Positions 4,863 to 7,287 of a stretch of 7,287 bases of DNA are shown piece after piece. Source of the stretch: Methanobacteriota archaeon. GTDB taxonomy: Archaea; Halobacteriota; Halobacteria; Halobacteriales; Halalkalicoccaceae. Under the pieces are notes generated by a model. That model was not told the origin of the DNA and did not search any database. It saw nothing but the letters and a program-made list of their open reading frames with translations. The stretch spans positions 1-7,287 of the forward strand of contig JADFQH010000150.1 in NCBI GenBank assembly GCA_022561895.1, written 5' to 3'. The position numbers and the translations under genes were made by a program. The stretch's first letter is position 1. Each line of letters starts with the position of its first letter.

Positions 4863-6647
4863 CTACTCGGTGTTCGGCCGGCGTGAAAAGTCCGTCTCTC
4901 GGCGCTCGCTCGGACTCGCAAGCTCGCCCTCGTAGATCACGCCCCGCTCCGCATCGACGGTCACTACCGTCCCGTCGGGTACGGCCGTCAGATCCGCGCC
5001 GCTGATCATCGGAATTCCGAGTTCGCGCGCGATCATCGCGGGATAACCGGTCATTCCTGAGCGAGCGTCGATGATCGCTCCGACACTCGAAAGATCGCCC
5101 GAGAACTCCCCATCAAAATCCGAAGCAAGGGTGACGATCGCACCTGGCTCGATCCCCGAAAGCTCCCCCGAAGAACTGGCGACGAGCGGGCCGCTTGTTC
5201 GCCCCGAGACGACGCCCGTTCCCGTCTCTATGGTTTCTGCGGCGACGTGGACCTTCAGCATGTTCGTCGTCCCCGCGCCCTCGATTTCGCTCATCATCCC
5301 CGAGAGCACTATCACCGTGTCGCCGCTTTCTGCGACGCCCGAATCCAGCGCCGCACCGACGGCGTTCTCGATCACGTCGTTCGTTCCCTCGTCACTGAAG
5401 GGAACGTACTCGGCGTTGACACCCCACGACAGTGCGAGCTGGCGACGAACTCGCTGTGTTGGCGTCGAAGCGATTATCGGTACGCCCGGTCGGTACTTCG
5501 CCATTTTTCGCGCAGTGTACCCCGACTCGCTCGCCGCGACGACCGCGCTCGCATCCAGGTCACGGGCGAGATACCGCGCCGCCCGCGCCAGCGCCTCGGT
5601 TCGCGAATCGCTCGGTGCGGGGACGCGCCCCTCGCGCAGTTCGGCGTACTCCTCGCTCCGTTCGACTTCGCGGACGATGCTGTCCATCGTCTCGACCACT
5701 CTAATAGGGTGATCGCCGATCGCCGTCTCGCCCGAGAGCATTACCCCATCTGTGCCATCCAAAACGGCGTTCGCCACGTCGGAAGCCTCCGCCCGAGTCG
5801 GCCGTCGCGAGTGAACCATCGAGTCGAGCATTTCTGTAGCCGTGATTACGGGTACGCCCGCGTCTCGACAGTTTCGAATGATCCGTTTCTGGATCATCGG
5901 AACGTCCTCCATCGGACACTCGACCCCGAGATCGCCGCGGGCGACCATCACACCATAGGAAGCGTCGATGATCTCTTCCAGATTCTCCACGGCTCCCGCA
6001 CGCTCGATCTTCGAGATGATCGGGATCGACTCGCCGAACGTTTCAACAGCTGCCTCGACCTCGTAGATGTCCTCCGCATCACGGACGAACGACGCAGCGA
6101 CGAAATCGACTTCCTTCTCGGCGGCGAGCCGCAGATCCTGTCGATCCTTCTCGGTGACGACATCGAGATCGAGTTCGACACCCGGAACGTTCACACCCTT
6201 CCGGCCGGCGAGCGGGCCGCCGCTTTCGACACGTGCGATCACCGCCTCACCGTCGCGTTCCTCAACGACCGTTTCGATCCGGCCGTCATCGAGCAGCACC
6301 CGGTCGCCGGGTGCTGCCGCGTCGATTCCAACGGAGAGACCGACCTCCTCGGGAGTTGCTTGCTGGCCTTCGACGAACCGGATTTGGGAACCGGATTCGA
6401 GGTGGATCGACTCCTTTAGAGGAGCTGTGCGGACCTCGGGACCCTGCGTGTCGAGCATCGCTGCCACCGGTTTTTCCGAACCGTCGTCGATCTCGCGTAC
6501 GATGTCGATCAGCTCCGCGCGATCCTCGACGGAGCCGTGACTCGCGTTCAATCGGGCGACGGACATCCCCGCATCGGCAAGTCCACGAATCGTTCGGCGA
6601 TCCTCCGTTGCGGGTCCGAGCGTACAGACGATCTTTGCGTTTCTCAT
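4863..6647 (-). CDS. pyk: Pyruvate kinase with C-terminal PEP-utiliser-type domain
   Basis: Converts phosphoenolpyruvate and ADP to pyruvate and ATP, the last step of glycolysis. The 594-residue protein starts MRNAKIVCTLGPATEDRRTI at the ATG at 6647; an upstream in-frame TTG at 6665 is less likely. Visible motifs: ARLNASHG (ATP/PEP site), MLDTQGPEVRT, the catalytic-lysine segment IISKIERAGAVENLEEI, MVARGDLGVE, and ATEMLDSMVHSRRPTRAEAS followed by DGVMLSGETA. The Glu in GPEVRT is the residue that marks K+-dependent kinases, fitting a high-potassium cytosol. After the normal C domain, about residues 475-570 form a swivelling phosphohistidine-like domain (GPLVASSSGEL...GMTGYPAMIARELGIPMISG). Its usual TSHA histidine is replaced: the position is Tyr535 in TGYPA, so it should not carry phosphate. 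This extra domain is common in haloarchaeal and many bacterial pyruvate kinases. Confidence 0.96.
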   Translation of the reverse strand: MRNAKIVCTLGPATEDRRTIRGLADAGMSVARLNASHGSVEDRAELIDIVREIDDGSEKPVAAMLDTQGPEVRTAPLKESIHLESGSQIRFVEGQQATPEEVGLSVGIDAAAPGDRVLLDDGRIETVVEERDGEAVIARVESGGPLAGRKGVNVPGVELDLDVVTEKDRQDLRLAAEKEVDFVAASFVRDAEDIYEVEAAVETFGESIPIISKIERAGAVENLEEIIDASYGVMVARGDLGVECPMEDVPMIQKRIIRNCRDAGVPVITATEMLDSMVHSRRPTRAEASDVANAVLDGTDGVMLSGETAIGDHPIRVVETMDSIVREVERSEEYAELREGRVPAPSDSRTEALARAARYLARDLDASAVVAASESGYTARKMAKYRPGVPIIASTPTQRVRRQLALSWGVNAEYVPFSDEGTNDVIENAVGAALDSGVAESGDTVIVLSGMMSEIEGAGTTNMLKVHVAAETIETGTGVVSGRTSGPLVASSSGELSGIEPGAIVTLASDFDGEFSGDLSSVGAIIDARSGMTGYPAMIARELGIPMISGADLTAVPDGTVVTVDAERGVIYEGELASPSERRETDFSRRPNTE

Positions 6648-6880
6648 GGTAGGGGTAAACGGCAATCCGGCAAAAAGCCCAACGGTTGTTTCGGATCCGA
6701 GTACGCGCCCTTGGCCCGCGAGCGCGAACTGGCGTTAGAAAGGCTTGCGCTCATATACAACTGCGTCGTAGCCGCGAACAAGCATGGCCCGACCCGACTT
6801 AGCCACCGAAAATCCGCCCCCCGAACCCACCGACCAGTGACATCCTCGCTGCTCATCGCCTTCGCGCTCTGCCTCTCGTT
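6648..6880. other. Unresolved stretch upstream of pyk
   Basis: No gene I can support. A weak T-run (6672-6676 on the - strand) lies about 26 bp before the pyk ATG and could be its TATA region. Two - strand frames stay open here. One continues the oxidoreductase fragment's frame and ends in a TGA overlapping the pyk ATG, but its composition (Arg, Ser, Trp) is unlike haloarchaeal protein. The other ends at 6735 with MLVRGYDAVVYERKPF, preceded by VGSGGGFSVAKSG. That faintly resembles a Rossmann nucleotide-binding start (GxGxxG ... GYDxxVYE) but lies downstream of the fragment's middle part. It may be a decayed gene. Confidence 0.35.
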
Positions 6881-7030
6881 TTTCGTCGCCGCGACGACGT
6901 ACTGGGTGTGTATTCTTTCGTCCTCGGTCTCGACTGTGAACCCCTCGTCGGTCTGTTCGATCAGAGTGACTTCGCTTTCGAGGCGTTCACAGCCCGCCCG
7001 GTCGGCCTGCTCACCGGCAACGTAGGAATC
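6881..7030 (-). pseudogene. Fragment of a haloarchaeal FAD-dependent oxidoreductase
   Basis: About 50 residues read like the middle of haloarchaeal NAD(P)/FAD-dependent oxidoreductases (thioredoxin reductase- or geranylgeranyl reductase-like): EQADRAGCERLESEVTLIEQ, then EGFTVETEDERIHTQYVVAA. In this fold the segment lies between the two dinucleotide-binding halves, with xxVVAAT closing the FAD part. Upstream, towards the window's right end, similarity stops near 7030 where the opposite strand becomes a bacterial gene. Downstream, after AATK, the frame stays open to 6644 but no longer resembles the family. So both flanks are missing: the 5' side by the chimeric join, the 3' side by frameshift, decay or another join. 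The exact subfamily cannot be fixed from so short a piece. Confidence 0.5.
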
Positions 7031-7045
7031 AACACTCACAACGAC
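7010..7045. other. Right chimeric junction, haloarchaeal to bacterial
   Basis: To the left, - strand codons read as a haloarchaeal oxidoreductase up to about DSYVAGEQADRAGC. To the right, the + strand reads as a different coding frame (INTHNDQDPSIATTCGNM and onwards) while the - strand loses similarity. The switch falls inside this interval; the exact base cannot be placed by eye. Confidence 0.55.
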
Positions 7046-7287
7046 CAAGACCCGAGCATCGCCACCACCTGTGGGAACATGCCGGCTGATGGGAATTTCG
7101 TCACTGTCCCATTGAATGAGCAGCACAATTCGGGGCAGGCGGGCTGGGCCACCCTGACGGCTCGGGGGGGCGATACGGAATTGGTCATCGCTTTGTCGAA
7201 GGGCACAATGGAGTCCAAAGTGGCCCACGTTCACCTGGGTCAGTGCTCTGCCGGGGTGGGCGAAGCCGTGACCGGACTTACCAATCT
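7025..7287 (+). CDS. Partial bacterial CHRD/SOD-like secreted-type protein
   Basis: A + strand frame (GGA at 7025, still open at the window end) reads INTHNDQDPSIATTCGNM, GNFVTVPLNEQHNSGQAGWA, TLTARGGDTELVIALSKGTM and then VAHVHLGQCSAGVGEAVTGL. The pattern of N-S-G-x-x-G-x-A-T-L-T, an alternating beta segment, then H-V-H-x-G-x-C is that of extracellular CHRD or superoxide-dismutase-like beta-sandwich proteins found in environmental bacteria. Two Cys residues (in TTCGN and GQCSA) could form a disulfide outside the cell. Both ends are missing: the 5' side at the join and the 3' side at the end of the window, so no signal peptide can be judged. It is unlike haloarchaeal protein in its low acidity. 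Function unknown. Confidence 0.6.

Noticed and set aside
5071..6419. Long + strand open frames across pyk
   Set aside because: They are antisense shadows of a clearly conserved pyruvate kinase.
6644..6880. Coding frame ending in a TGA that overlaps the pyk ATG, as in translational coupling
   Set aside because: Composition is unlike haloarchaeal protein and no motif is visible after AATK. Long open frames are frequent by chance at this GC content.
1..7287. A novel defence system, CRISPR array or mobile element
   Set aside because: No spaced repeats, transposase, integrase, nuclease, toxin-antitoxin pair or reverse transcriptase is visible. The core is housekeeping and membrane-scaffold genes.

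Overview
The core of this window (about 575 to 7025) is haloarchaeal chromosome. It is GC-rich with acidic predicted proteins, a partial archaeal transcription initiation factor TFB, short haloarchaeal-type winged-helix proteins, and TATA-like boxes 23 to 28 bp upstream of start codons, as in leaderless haloarchaeal mRNAs. Both ends look bacterial. The left end has purE with the start of an overlapping purK. The right end has the N-terminal part of a Cys-containing secreted-type protein resembling CHRD/SOD-like bacterial proteins. At each join the genes on both sides are cut in mid-domain, so the simplest reading is a chimeric contig (assembly or amplification artefact), not gene transfer.

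Layout: 12-545 (+) purE; 515 to about 580 (+) purK start, cut off; about 569-1255 (-) TFB, cut off in its cyclin-fold core; 1256-1791 long intergenic stretch with the tfb promoter and a dyad; 1792-2034 (+) an 80-residue haloarchaeal winged-helix protein; 2048-2659 (-) a double winged-helix regulator; 2716-2795 an 80-bp imperfect palindrome; 2795-3985 (-) SPFH/stomatin-like membrane protein; 4044-4613 (-) NfeD-like membrane protein; 4652-4861 (-) small acidic single-pass membrane protein; 4863-6647 (-) pyruvate kinase with a C-terminal phosphohistidine-like domain; 6881-7030 (-) fragment of a FAD-dependent oxidoreductase; about 7025-7287 (+) the bacterial fragment.

The minus-strand genes run pyk, small membrane protein, nfeD, SPFH, then the regulator. 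The first two are 1 bp apart and surely co-transcribed. nfeD, SPFH and the regulator each have their own TATA-like box. NfeD and SPFH are a classic membrane-microdomain pair. Three dyad symmetries sit at promoters; the sharpest encloses the TATA box of the double winged-helix regulator, suggesting autoregulation.

I found no tRNA, rRNA, CRISPR array, insertion sequence or integrase. The items of most interest are the two chimeric joins, the 80-bp palindrome starting at the SPFH stop codon, the operator-like dyad around the regulator's TATA box, and the cluster linking pyruvate kinase to microdomain proteins.
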